Shown piece after piece: positions 1-11,940 of a stretch of DNA of 64,000 nucleotides. The stretch comes from Thermomucor indicae-seudaticae (Eukaryota; Mucoromycota; Mucoromycetes; Mucorales; Lichtheimiaceae): NCBI GenBank assembly GCA_000787465.1, contig JSYX01000027.1, positions 24,504 to 88,503 on the forward strand, read 5' to 3'. The position numbers and the translations under genes were made by a program. The notes beneath the pieces are model-generated. The model was not told the origin of the DNA. It worked only from the letters and a program-made list of their open reading frames with translations, and searched no databases. Within the stretch, counting starts at the first letter, position 1, and every line of letters starts with the position of its first letter.

Positions 1-230
1 TATGTGCGTAGAGATATGGAGTGTGCAAAAATGTGCGGGGAGGGGAAAATCAATGGTCGGTAAACAAGCCTTGGTTGTCTTCTTCACTGCGATTGAGTTT
101 CATTCGATAGGTCGTCAATGGATCCAGCGCTTCCTGAGCTCGCCGGCTTTTGGGTGAACTACTAGTGTTGACTGGCATTATCTCGACAGATGCTGATACC
201 CTTTTCGGTTCTTGGATGCTACCTTTAGTC

Positions 231-1737
231 TTATGCTCTGAACATCCCACTCACCAGTATATTACCTGACATGGACTCGAGTTCCATCTTTTCGTGAACA
301 GTGTCCGTCATTGGAATAATAGTACTGTGATCCTGATCGAATCTATCCGTGTAATGCTCTTCTTCTCCTTCTTCTTCAAGCGCCTTCTCACTATAAAAGA
401 CACGCAAGAGACTCTTTCGGCGACTGTCGATACTGCTCGTGCCATCATCCGGATCATTTCTTGAATAATGGAGTAACGCTACACCGGAGCAAATGACCAA
501 GAATCCAAAGACACAGCTTGCAATATCCACGCCCGATGCGTCGAAGCCACGATAAAGCACCGTAGCGCTGACAATGGTGAGTGTCGTAAAGAGCACATAG
601 TACGTTGGTGTCACGACGGCCGTGTTGAACAGATTCAGTGCTTTGTTGAGATAAACGATCTCAAGGACAAGCGTGACCACAGTCAGAGCCAAGACGAGAT
701 AAATGAACCAGTTCTTGAACTGATTGCTGATAGTGAACGTGTGAACGATGGCTGATCCTAGACCTTGAGTGAACACGACAGACAAGGACCCGATCCATGA
801 ACACACGCCGATGTAAACCAGCATATTCTTTTTCCCCCATCGTGGTCCGCAATAAAAGATCAAGATGGCAGACACAACCACTGCAATTCCTGCATACACA
901 AGGAAGCCTACCAAAATAACCCGACACTTAATTAATCCTGAAACTATGTCGATCAATAATAGCGCGAGGAAATTAATTACCGGCTGAAAGCATCAGGTTT
1001 TTGAAATATTCGATCGATGTATCTGCTGCACCTTCCTCTGGCGCATGCAGGATAATGATCACTGCCCCGAAGATACACTGTACGCATCCGATCTTGCCTT
1101 GAAACGTCAGCCGTTCCTTTAAAAATATAGAAGACAAAACGGCACTAAAGAAACCGTTAATGAAACACAAAGTCTATCGCCCCCACGTTTTCCTCCCTTT
1201 GCCGATCCGCTCACCTTATAACGACACTTAGTGCACCTAACGGCGTGACCAGGATTGCTGGAGTAAATGAATAGGCCACAAAATTACATAGTTCGCCAAC
1301 AATCACTTTTGGTTTCAAGGCAATATGAATATGCAGGAAAAACAGCGAGAAGGTAGATCGTCTTACTCAATATCATGCCGGTCCACCACATATAAGACTT
1401 TAGATAACCGTACCCTTCGCCTGCGACGGCACCTGTAACAAAGTTTTGTTTTATCAGATTAAAAACTTGCCACGTAAGCAGTACGTTAAACGCCGCTTTA
1501 CCTTCTCGTCCCATAGACTGTATCAGTCCCTTCTTTTTAAACACAAAGCTACTTCCAATGAAGAGGCCTAATAAATGCAGATCGCTTCAGCCTTAAAACA
1601 AGAGACAAGGCCAGGGCAGGGAAGCAATTACCACTTGCGACAGCAAGACTAACGCCAATTGCTTTGTATAGAGATCCGCGTGCATCAGCAGCATCGGTGG
1701 TAAAAGGATTCGTTGAATTAGTAGTAGTAGAGGACAT
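231..1737 (-). CDS. NIPA-like magnesium transporter
   Basis: Six exons (1737-1632, 1567-1502, 1432-1367, 1305-1215, 1144-981, 907-231) join in frame with GT-AG introns to about 389 residues. The product matches the NIPA (DUF803) family of membrane Mg2+ transporters: a first helix ending in a glycine-rich turn, FVFKKKGL, WWTGMIL, then VGELCNFVAYSFTPAILV and PLGALSVVI. FLKERL, FQGKIGC and HAPEE follow, then four more helices in the last exon. Nine or so membrane segments are expected. The C-terminal tail after about residue 310 is polar, with acidic stretches, and probably cytoplasmic. The ATG at 1737 is chosen because it begins the polar leader just before the first helix; an upstream TTG codon is ignored. 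Family assignment is firm; the transported ion is inferred from the family. Confidence 0.9.
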
Positions 1738-1988
1738 GCCCAAACCAGGGAAAAAGGAAAGAGAGGAAACAACAATACCGGTTTTGACTGGTATATAATA
1801 CCGGTTTTTGCATTAGATGATATGGCCCGTTCCCGCTATTTTTAGTAACTTGGAAATTAGGGCCCTCTTTTTTTTTACTGCCCCACGTTTTTGTTCTGTC
1901 AGGTTCGCCGGTTATAGGACATGCCAAAAATGATTTATATAAATGTAACTAGTATACAACAAGAAATAGAGATGTATAAATATAGGAT
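1738..1988. other. Intergenic region between convergently packed minus-strand genes
   Basis: No coding region is supported here. It must hold the promoter of the NIPA-like gene and the 3' end of the surface-protein gene. A T-rich run lies near 1868-1877. Confidence 0.5.
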
Positions 1989-4820
1989 TTAGATGTAATC
2001 GTATTTGCGTCCTCCTCCTCCTCCTTGTTGGTGGTGGAAATGAGCTGCGGCTGCGGACTGTGCTGCAGCAAACGACGCCAAGTCCTCGTCACGTGTCATT
2101 CGTCTATACGGATTATTGCTGCTGCTATCGACTTGGACAGGAACAGGGGCCATGTTGAGTTGAGGTTGATACGACTGGTGTCGATTGACTACCACGGACG
2201 GGTCCACCACCGGCTGTTGTTCCGGTTGACTACTAGCAGCGGCAGCACCATAGTTTGTGGTTGTTGCCACTGGGCCAAGCATTTGGGTCAAGAAGTTGTA
2301 CTTGGACAACCGCGCACCATCCGTTCTTGTCGCTGAGGTCATGGCCGCTGTCTCCGAGTCCAGAAGGTCTCTAAACTGCTGCTGTTGCTGGAACCGCGCA
2401 GCACGACGATTCAACCGCTGCCGACGTCGATGCAGCCACACCAACAACCAGATCAATGCAATCGCACCTGCAATCGAACCAATCACAGCGCCAGCAATCT
2501 GACCGCCCGACAGATTTGCCGGGTTGCCGTTATTCGGCTCATCCGCACACTGGTTTTGGTCATTGCAGTACGCGGACGCGCACTGAAAATCCTCGTAGCA
2601 AAAGGCGCCGTTCGGGAGCAGCTTGACGCATTTGCGGGTCGCTGCGTTGCAAAAGTAATCCGAGGGGCATTTGCCGTTGATGGCGACAGGGTCACTCGCG
2701 CACTCGCTTTGGCCGAGCACAAGCGAAGGTGTGGCCGTCGATGAGGTGACGGAGAAGTAGTGCGTTGTGGTCGGCCAGCCGGCGTCGTCGTCTGTCGTCG
2801 ATGTGGGCGCGGTATCGGTTGAAGTGGCCTCCTGTGCTGCCATGGTTTGGTCTGTAGTGGTGGTGGTGGTAGTAGACGTGGGTGATGGTGTTGTCGAATC
2901 CGATGCTGGTGGCGTAGTAGTAGTTGACGGAACCAAGGCAGAAGTGTCGCTGGATGATTCAGTCATATCGCTACTGCTCGCAACTGTAGTGCTTGAAGCA
3001 TCGTATACGCTGCTTGACAAGGCACCCGAAGTTGCCGCAGCATCATCAGTTGATATTGTTGTTGCTACAATGGATGAAGACTCATAGTAGCTGCTGGTCG
3101 ATGGACTATCTGATGATGCTGTTGTTACTACCATGGCCGTAGACTTGTAACTGCTCGTAGATGCGTCGTCTGCTGAGGTTGGTGCTGCAGACGAAGAATC
3201 ATAAGTGCTTGTGTCCTCTTCAGCTGTCGTTGTCACCACTGAAGACTGGTAATATGTCGAATAGTAGTAAGTCGACTCATCTGTACTTGAGGCTTCGTCT
3301 GACGATGCAGTAACTGAACTGGACATTTCGGTTGCGGAAGCTGTTGGTTGGCCTCCTTCACTGTATGAATAAGACCAGGATGTGGACCACGAATAGTCCG
3401 TGCTTTCTGTCGTGGTCGACTCTGATTCTGCATGTACCGGAGCATCAGTCGTCTGTTGAGTTTGAGCGTCTGTGCCAGTAGGCTGCTGCTGCTCGGTTGG
3501 TTGAGCGTCTGATCCATGATCGGTTCTGTGGCCATCTGTTGCTGTCGGTCCGTTTCCGTTATCAGTAGAATGAGCGTCTGGTCCTTGTCCATTACCGTGA
3601 TCGGTTGGCCGACCATGTGGTCCATTCTGTCCGTTTCCGTGGTCAGCAGGCTGTCCAGTTGGGTTTCCTTGTCCATGGCCATGGTCGGTTGGCTGAGCTC
3701 CTGATCCGTTTCCGTGGTCAATAGGCTGGTTGTCTGATCCATCTGCGTTTCCTTGTCCATTGCCATGATCCATAGGTTGAGCTCCTGATCCATTCGATCC
3801 GTTTCCGTGGTCAGTAGGTTGATTGTCTGATCCAGCTGTATTTTCTTGCCCATTGCCGTGGTCGGTAGACTGAACTCCTGAACCATTCGATCCATTTCCA
3901 TGGTCAGTTGCCTGATTGTTCGATCCATCTGCGTTTCCTTGTCCATTGCCATGATCCGTAGGTTGAGCTCCTGATCCATTCGATCCGTTTCCGTGGTCAG
4001 TAGGTTGATTGTCTGATCCAGCTGTATTTCCTTGCCCATTGCCGTGGTCGGTAGGCTGACCGTTCGATCCATTGCCGTCGTGGATTGCCTGATTGTTTGA
4101 TCCATCTGCGTTGCCTTGTCCATTGCCGTGGCCTGCAGGCTGAGTCCCTGAGCCGTCCGATCCATTTCCATGGTCAGTCGCCTGATTGTTCGATCCATCT
4201 GCGTTTCCTTGTCCATTGCCGTGGCCTGCAGGCTGAGCGCCTGAACCATTCGATCCATTGCCGTTATCGTTCGACTGACCAGCTGTGTTTCCTTGTCCGT
4301 TACCGTTGCCCGATGGTTGACCCCCTGAACCACCACCGTTACTGCCATGCTCCGCTGGTGATTTTTGTCCGTTATTTCCATTGGAAGCCTGTCCTTGTCC
4401 TCCTGGACCACCATTGTTGTTTCCGCCGCCATTCCCCGACGCGTTTCCAGCGCCCGGGTCTGATGATGCGGGACCGTTATTGTTAGCTGAAGGACCGTTA
4501 CTCGCGCCTGCTGAACCGCCAGGGTTGTTATCTATAAAGAAACGAAAACAATGAATTCGGCGAGGGATTATTTTTAGAATGAGGAGCGGGTTTACCTGCT
4601 GGTCCTCCTCCGCCAGGTCCTCGTCGTAGTAGTAATGCCGAGGAAGTAATATCACCGTCTAGAGCGCAAGATAAGAGAGATTTCTCGGAGAATGGGTAAA
4701 AGTTTTTCTTCGATTACCTGTGCCTGCAGCTCGGGTGATCCATGCAAAGCATAACAGGAGCGTTAAAAGAAGGAATAGGTAGGAAGGATTGTATCTTTTC
4801 GATAAAGAGGGACGAGCCAT
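1989..4820 (-). CDS. Large secreted/membrane-anchored Ser/Thr/Gly-rich repeat protein
   Basis: Three exons (4820-4718, 4658-4596, 4531-1989) join in frame to 902 residues. Exon 1 encodes an N-terminal signal peptide with a leucine-rich core (FLLLTLLLCFAW). A Gly/Asn-rich domain follows, with about ten imperfect repeats built on units such as QPTDHGNGQGN and GSNNQATDHGNGS. Then comes a long Ser/Thr-rich region, likely heavily O-glycosylated, and a cysteine-rich module containing eight Cys (from ECASDPV to NQCADE). One transmembrane helix follows (AGAVIGSIAGAIALIWLL), then a basic stop-transfer (HRRRQRLNRR) and a Gln/Ala-rich cytoplasmic tail. This is the layout of fungal cell-wall sensors or adhesins. 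I do not recognise a named family, and the specific function is unknown. The gene model is supported by phase-consistent splice sites. Confidence 0.85.
2757..4500 (-). repeat. Coding tandem repeats inside the surface-protein gene
   Basis: Between about 3500 and 4350 the gene is an array of imperfect units of roughly 60-90 bases encoding variants of TDHGNGQGN and GSNGSGAQP. The flanking region to about 2760 is Ser/Thr-rich and low in complexity. Near-identical blocks such as those around 3795-3850 and 3975-4030 suggest recent unit duplication. Copy number probably varies between strains (inference). Confidence 0.8.
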
Positions 4821-6350
4821 GAATGGCAAAAGGGAGGGAAAGGAATGGAGTTGAGAGAGGGAAAAAAGAGAAAGAAAGGAAAAGCGTACACCTAGTGTAG
4901 TAGTGTTGTGAAGAAGTGTGAATTGAAACGCAGAAATTAAAGTGTACACCTTCTGGGATATCAGCCCCTGTTAAACCCAAAGAGGTGATTCCAATAGGTA
5001 CAATGAAGTGACCTCTTTTAACGATTCGCTGCCAAGAAGAAGTTCCTCCATATATACGCCTTCCCCTCTCCTTTCCTGATCCATGTCTGTTTCTCCCTCA
5101 CCCTTTCGTATTTCTACTGATCGATTATCCTAGTGATGTACTTGTGTAACAAAACCATTTTGAAGAAGAAAGCAGAATACGCCCATCATTTCTGTTTGTG
5201 GCAGGATGAACCCCAATCACCGTGGCCCTCTCCATCAGTTGCAACGAAGATCTTTGCAAAGACTTTTACTGAACAAGGAAGGTGATACACGCGAAAGTTA
5301 CACCGATCGCGTGCAGAATTTCCGAAAACTTGTTAGATGCGAAATCGGGTCGAGCGGCACAGAGCCACATTTGGTTATTTTTCATTTCATGAGTGTTCAA
5401 TGAAGATGAGTCGCGTCTTATCATAATAACAAAAAGAAGAATATGTGCGAAAAGACTTTCGTTTTCACCAAGTCGCTCAAATCTGTCAGCTGTTGTGCTT
5501 TATACTGTATTAACCGGACATTGGGAAAAATCATGTGAATACGACGATCCACCTTGTGTTGCAGACGTCCAAATAAGCTTATGACACCCACGAAGGCATT
5601 TACTGATAACCTCATGGACAGCTGCTCTTTGATCTCTATTTCCTCTATGCTGACGCTTTAGGTAGTACAGTCGGCACTCGGTATAAGTCGGCGGCCCTTT
5701 CTTTTCTCAAAGGGCTCAGTTTAGTTTCTACAGTGCATATAGAGGAGAGCGAACCTACTGAAAGCCATGCTCTCTAACTTGTTGATTTTATGGCTGCCTG
5801 CATCTTTAGGCGTTCCATTTAGAGTGTGTGGGAATTGTCCATAGCATTGCATAGCAAGATTCCACTTTCTATAAATGACACAATGACAGGAAGCAAAGCA
5901 ACCTGTCATTCGTTATATCACCTATTGTGCTACGGAACTCGCCGACGCAGATCATGTCAAGAGGATATTTGAAAATCTATGCTGATCGAGCATAGATGGA
6001 TCTACAGCAGATCCTATTCATAAAAAGAGATTGCTAAATCGATCAAGAATACCCTTCATTTAATTAGTTGGTAGCTAAATGCACAATTCATTTGGTTATA
6101 CATGGCCCATGGATATACAAAAGCGCAATGCAGATGAACTGGGTACCACCGACGACTGCCGTTTTTTATGTGCTTCATTCTCTGTCATGGATGACCTTGA
6201 ACTCATACGAAGCAAGGGTTCATCAAGCGACTCGCGGCCGATATCAGGATTGGATGACAGCTTTTCATCCGCGCAAAGCGTGGTACTTCGCCAACCCTAA
6301 ATCAAAAGAAGTTGGTCAATGCTGAATAGGATACTTGTTTTCCAGAGCTA
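4821..6350. other. Long intergenic region with no supported gene
   Basis: Only short unconvincing open frames are present (for example 6079-6300 on the plus strand). Near 5667-5700 there is a TA followed by CAGTCGGCACTCGGTATAAG. This resembles the end of a pogo-type transposon, but I could not find its partner. The first 200 bases hold the surface-protein promoter. Confidence 0.45.
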
Positions 6351-8268
6351 CTACATCTTTACCCAGCTTTGAAGCACAGAAAAGTTATCTGGGCTACTCT
6401 GGAACACGGTCAGGGCGTGTCTCGGTCCTCGAGTAGGGCAAAAGATCTTGAACCAAGTCTTTACTACTTTACGCTTATCCGCGTAGTATGAGGAGGAGGA
6501 TGGCTCGTCGTCAGTTGTTGCACATTGCTGTCGGCTGTCACCATCATCGCCATCACTACTGCTACTCCCTTCGCCTCGTCGTATACAAGGAACCGATTGA
6601 CGGTGAAGATATACCCCAAGTTGTAACGCGCCCTTCCGTTGGGACTTGGTCTTTTGTATATACAGGTTCCAATTGGATCTGCAATGTTCAAGAGGTGGGT
6701 TGATATTTCTTTGGCGTGCAAAAACTGGGCTGGGTCATTACCCGGCATAGAAAACCGTCCGCGAATAGACTCGAATGTTGTGCTTTAAACTCGCAAAGTC
6801 CTTGAATTCAACACTAAATCGGAAGGGTGGATAGATAGAATACTGCTCGCTGTTGGTTTTGTCTTGGTATATTCGTTGGCAATTGGATGTCGCCGTGTAG
6901 GTCGTCATATCATCGGCTGGAATGGCTTGCCAAGTACAGTGCTTGCGATCTGTCGTCGTCAGGCCCAGGACGGTGTCTTGCTCCGCGGCTTTTTCGATCT
7001 TGGAACGCAACTGAAACTGTTGCCAAAGTGCGTCTTTGAGAACATGCGGAGGCACAAGAGGTTGTTTGCTGTTGGCTATAAAGGGATTGATATCTTGAGA
7101 TATGAGCTCCAGTTGCTCAAATGTCATGTGAACATAGTAAATGCAATGTGTCAAGATATCATCAAAAGTCTGCAAATCGTCCTCGACATCATCCGAATAG
7201 ACCAATGATTCCTCGGTTGTTGAATCTGGAGATACAGCAAAACTGGTTCGCTTATTATTATGCACATCCAGGGTGGATACGATCTCGTCGACATCCACTG
7301 GCTGTTCCTCCTCTTCTACTACATTGGCGGCGCTTGACTGACGTTTTCTCCAGGAACAATGTCCTCTCACGTACATGTGATGCCGTGCTTTCATTAACCG
7401 CAAAGTGAATTGGTAGCGGTCGTACTCGCTAGGTATAACCCCCTAGATATGTAAGTTCCTCAAAGTCGGAACTGACCGGCTGCTTTCTTTCCTCTTACCT
7501 GGGTACCCAAAAGGTATCGCTAGCAATGATTTTCTTGATCCAAGTCAAGGGCAGTTGTGCGACCCGTTGAGTGTCCATTGAAGAATAAGCCTCGCGGCAC
7601 AGAAAAGTGAAGACGGCGTCCAGGATCCGATCGCTTCCCTGGACCCGATTTTCGTCCGCAAACACCAGGTATTCCACCACATTCTCTTGGTTTAAACTAC
7701 GCAGGATATAGTCGACACAGAGTTCGCACGTGTGGTCCAGCTGGAAAAATGAGCAGGTAGCCAGTATCTGGCGTACATTGTTGTAGGTAATCACGTCATC
7801 ATACAGCTGCTTGCCACCATAAAGCTGAGTCAGGACGAAAAAGAAGGATTCGGCGGTAATGTATGGATTGTTCTCAAAGTGAAGCGTGACGCTATCCGCT
7901 GAAGCTTCCCGAAAGCCGCCCTGAAGGAGTAGGCTGAAATAAGGATTTTGATCCAAAATGAGACGGTGAAGTCGGTAGACTTTGCCCCAGGCCGGCACGT
8001 GGACCTCCACATCGCTCCCGATACCTTCGATCAGGCCCCGTTGAAAGATATGACGACATAGCTGCCAGCAGTCGCCGCCGTCCTTTTTGGCGGGATTGGC
8101 AAGGGGCGAGTTCCTAGCACTGCTACTGTTACTATCGACTATCCCCATAACTTTATTGTCCAGCTGAGGACTTTGGCCGAAACTATGGCGATTCCGGAAC
8201 GAACCGAACGACAATCGCGTCGCGCCAGCATATAACGAAGATTCACGGTCTATTTCGTCAGATGCCAT
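6351..8268 (-). CDS. BTB/POZ domain protein, germ cell-less-like
   Basis: Three exons (8268-7499, 7428-6742, 6678-6351) join in frame to 594 residues. The N-terminal 75 residues are Ser-rich and probably disordered. A BTB/POZ domain follows, beginning near GSDVEVHVPAWGKVYRLHR, with the typical LDQNPYFSLLLQGGFREA continuation, and then a BACK-like helical region. The C-terminal part (FYAG joined to SNWNLYIQK, then QLGVYLHRQS) resembles the C-terminal domain of germ cell-less-like (GMCL) proteins. These act as substrate adaptors for Cullin-3 ubiquitin ligases at the nuclear envelope in animals. Whether the fungal protein binds Cul3 is inference. An acidic insert near residues 280-310 (EEEEQPVDVDE) is not conserved as far as I can tell. 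The exon 2 acceptor was placed at 7429 because the nearer TAG breaks the frame. Confidence 0.85.
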
Positions 8269-8942
8269 GTCTCATTCGATCGGACCGACCGACGTGCAAT
8301 TATGAAGATTAACAGGAAAGTAAGAACAAGAGGAAGAAAGAAACGGTGCCTGAGCACCAAAGCCCCTCTTCACTCTTTGTTTGAAAGACCCGGAACATGA
8401 AAGCTTGTTTGTATCACAAAGCAAAGTATGTTGTACTCGAGTTTTCCTGCATGATCCAAGTCCTATATACACAGAAGGCGGTCTTGCGCTCACCAGACAA
8501 TATTAACTTGCGCCAGCAAGAGAAACAGTGTTGGTGGGTCCAAACTGCTGTCCCGACAGCATTTCAGGCACTGTACACAGGGCGACCAGAGATGTAAACA
8601 CGATTTTTGTGCTGTGGAAACAAAGACAAACATGAACTGCACCGTTACCCGGGAGACTGATTGCTTCGCGATTGCTGCGTCACGGTTGCTACCTACCTGG
8701 AATAGACGCAGAATACGCATAAGCACGGCCCCACTGTATGGATCATTTAGTATCAAAAACTACTCGCATAAAGGCCCAACAGTTAATAAAATATTGTCCA
8801 AAGTGGGTAGCATGGACGTGAATCGTTCTTTACTCGTATTGTACGATCGATGTGTAAATTACCTCAATTGGGTGGGGGAGGTACCTCAAAGGGGGGCTTA
8901 TTAGGCTTTTGCTTCCCAGTTTTTGGCTGCTATCACTTTACA

Positions 8943-11412
8943 ATGTCGCGCATCGCAAGACCAGTATACGGATCAGGAACCAGCAACAACACCATCAAGC
9001 CGCCGTCTATGCTGGCTCGGCCTTCAGGCACGAGTCTGTTACCGAGCATGAAGCAAACACGGAGTTTAGACTCATCCGCAGACAACAGGAACAACAACAA
9101 TGCCACACCCGACGATGTTCGGAAAGAGAACCATTCCATGGCAAGCAGCGCAATTGCACGATCCGACATGAAAAAACCAAAGAAAATGGCTTCCAGGTCA
9201 TCAACGTCATCGACAGAACTCTCAGAGACAGATTCCCGATTTTCCCCGTCCTCGAAAACCAGTACACCGCGGTCATCCTGGGGTCGTTCAACAACATCAG
9301 GCACAACCGAGCAGCAGAAGACATCACTGGAAGTCGGTCATCGTGTGACGGTACCCAGCTTGGGTATTGAAGGAACCTTGAGGTTTCTCGGCACTACGGA
9401 ATTTAAGCCTGGTGTATGGGCCGGTATAGAATTGGATACAGTTGGAAGTGGCAAAAATGACGGTTGTGTTCAAGGGTAAGCGTGCCCCCCACCTTTTCAT
9501 TCACGCCCTACAATGATTCAACGAGAGTATTCGCGATAGAATACGCTACTTTACATGCCCATCGCAAACCGGTCTTTTCATACTGGCATCCAAAGTAGAA
9601 CCAGCAGCAGAAAAGAGACCGAGCAAGGTCAAACTACTCCCAAAAGTGACTCGATCCAGCAGCACCACCACCGTTGCCAAAAGGTCCAAGACGCTTGTTC
9701 CACCACCTGAAAAGCTTCAGCCAAGTAAAACGACGGTGACCCGCACACCGAGGAGATCGCTAAAATCCTCCAACCACTCGCTCATGAACTTCTCGAATGA
9801 TAACTCGCCGTCTCCTCAGCCGGATAAGGCTTCGAAAACTGAAGATCGCGTCCAGACACCGAGCGGCGAAAGAGAGAGTCCAATCAAGACAGTCAGGATT
9901 GCAGAATCTACTGCTTTAGCAGAAGGAAACGAGGTGCAGACGACAGTTGTTGAAGAACCAAAGGCAGCGGAAAGCAACAATGGGTTCACACAAGAAGACC
10001 TCAACCGTATCTGTGATCTTCTTGAAAAAGCTCAGAGCGAGAATAACAAACTGATGGAACAGATGCGCCAAAAGGAAGCGGCTTGGGAACGGCTTGTATC
10101 GACCAAAGAGAGCTATGCGTTGCGGATTAAGGAGAAGGAGGCCGACATTGCTCGTCTGAACCATCAGATGGAGACATTAAGAGGAGAATACGAGTCACTT
10201 CAGCAAGCTTTGCGAGAACGTGATGCGTCCGACGAAAAAAAGAACTCGCAAGATATTGATACTGCGGCTGCTTTGGACATGTCGAAGCGTCGTATTGAAA
10301 AACTGGAGAATACGATCCAAGAGATGAATGCAAAGGCAAACCAAGTAGCAGAGACGCACAAGGCGCAGCAGGATGAATACCTGGCAGAAATTCAAGAATT
10401 GCGACAGGCGTTAAAAGATCAGGAAACCATGACACGCGCACTCGAGAAGGAATGCGAAGAACTACGGAGGACTGGACTCGAAGCCATTGCAGCTTACGAA
10501 GCATCCGTAACACAACTCAAAGCGCAAAAGGCGGATCTGGAGGCTCAGAAGAACAATGAAATACAGGAGCTACAGCAGACAATTGAGGACCTTAGGAAAC
10601 GTATCTCGTCTTTGGGTATGGACGACATTGTAGGAGTAGCATCCGGCCAAGAAGAGGAAGAAGGGTATGCTGCGCAGTGGCATGATCAGCGTCGCAGGCT
10701 TGAAGAGCAACTCGAAATTGCCATGACTGAACTGGATCATGAGAGGATGAATAGTCAAGCGTTGACAGTGGAGATCAGTAAACTGCACGGCGAACTCCAG
10801 CATTTGCGCATCAAGGACGCGTCGTCTGACGATCGATTTAGCGCGCTTCAAAAGGAACTGGAACAGGAGATTTCGGACAAGCGACGTCTGATGGAGGAAG
10901 CCGATGCTGCGTTTGAAGCTCAGGCCAGAGCTGAAGACGAAAACTATCAGCTAAAGATGGCGCGCGTCAAGCTGGAAAGAGAACTCGCTGAAGCACAAGC
11001 AGAAATTCAAAGATTGACAACAACAAAGAAACAGTCTGAAGAAGAAGATACGTCGGAAAATACGGAACTTTGTAAAAAGCTGGAACAAGACAAAAGTTTG
11101 CTAGAGAAAGAATGCAATCATCTTCGTGAATCCCAAAAGGATTTGGAGAATGAGTGTATACGACTCATGGATCGGATCATTGAGCTCGAGAAAGAACAAG
11201 AGTCAGAAGATGCCTTGAAGCAACAGATTGCGATGTTGAAACAAGAGTTGGAAATGGAGCGGCAACGATATCATGATCTGGAACTAGCGAAAGTGACGGA
11301 AATCAATCATCTGAACCAGGAGTTGGCGGAACTTGAGACACTTGTAGAGAACAATGGGTTTCCCGTGGAGAATAACGAGGCGACGAGTGTAAATGACGTT
11401 CCTGGGGTTTAA
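8943..11412 (+). CDS. CAP-Gly domain microtubule plus-end protein (CLIP-170/Tip1-like)
   Basis: Two exons (8943-9475, 9540-11412) encode 801 residues. A Ser/Thr-rich basic leader of about 125 residues precedes a CAP-Gly domain: GHRVTVPSLGIEGTLRFLG, FKPGVWAGIELD, GKNDGCVQG, and then IRYFTCPS and GLFILASKVEP across the intron. This domain binds the EEY/F tails of tubulin and EB1. A second Ser/Pro-rich linker follows, then about 470 residues of near-continuous coiled coil (heptads rich in Glu, Leu and Gln), which should make it a dimer. One CAP-Gly domain plus a long coiled coil fits fungal CLIP-170 relatives. No zinc knuckle is visible at the C terminus, which ends VNDVPGV. The intron interrupts the CAP-Gly domain after the Gly of GCVQG. 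The ATG at 8943 is the first in frame after an upstream segment with no similarity. Confidence 0.9.
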
Positions 11413-11940
11413 AGCAAAAAGGTAGTGTTGTTGTCATTTTTAACATCATGGCTTTACTATCCCGTGGGATGGCTGCAGCAACGCGCCCGGTGGATCAAGA
11501 AAGGAAGCAATTATGGAAAAGGAGCGAGAAGTCAGCTACAGCCGAGAGTTAAAGCTCGTTTAATCACTTTGGAATAAATGATGACTCCGTCGTTATCTCC
11601 AGGCACGTTCTTGCTAATTAAGTGAAACGCATGAATACAAATTTGAGCTCAGCAGTGTTGCAATGTGTCAGGCGACTGAGTAGACGCGCATAATGAAAGC
11701 GGTTTGCAGATGTTTTCTTGTCAATATGACAGACTGAGAAAGCGGGGGATGTGATTCCAAAGTGTGTTTATACTCCTTTCTGTCTCACGCGCTTGAACCC
11801 CTCCCCCTGACATATTCTTTAAGTCTGGACAGTTTCCCCTTTTTTGAGGCTCCCCTTCTCTTCCCTCTCTCTCTCTCACCCCACATCGTGGGTTCACCCG
11901 TTCAGCCTAATACAAGTGTGTCGTTTCTAAACGATTCTTA
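11413..11940. other. Intergenic region upstream of the PAK kinase
   Basis: No gene is seen. A pyrimidine-rich stretch with a CT-dinucleotide run (about 11850-11880) lies just upstream of the kinase start. Such tracts are common in fungal core promoters. Confidence 0.5.

Noticed and set aside
231..262. Possible additional C-terminal intron in the NIPA-like gene
   Set aside because: The candidate introns (17-27 bases) are far shorter than any other in the window; the stop at 231 is simpler.
3233..4432. 399-codon minus-strand frame overlapping the surface protein in another frame
   Set aside because: Arises from the tandem-repeat codon bias; the other frame has a signal peptide, membrane helix and consistent splice sites.
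2025..4486. Long plus-strand frames opposite the surface-protein gene
   Set aside because: They mirror the repetitive codons of the real minus-strand gene and have no independent support.
5667..5700. Possible left end of a pogo element
   Set aside because: CAGTCGGCACTCGG after TA looks right, but no matching right end was found within reach.
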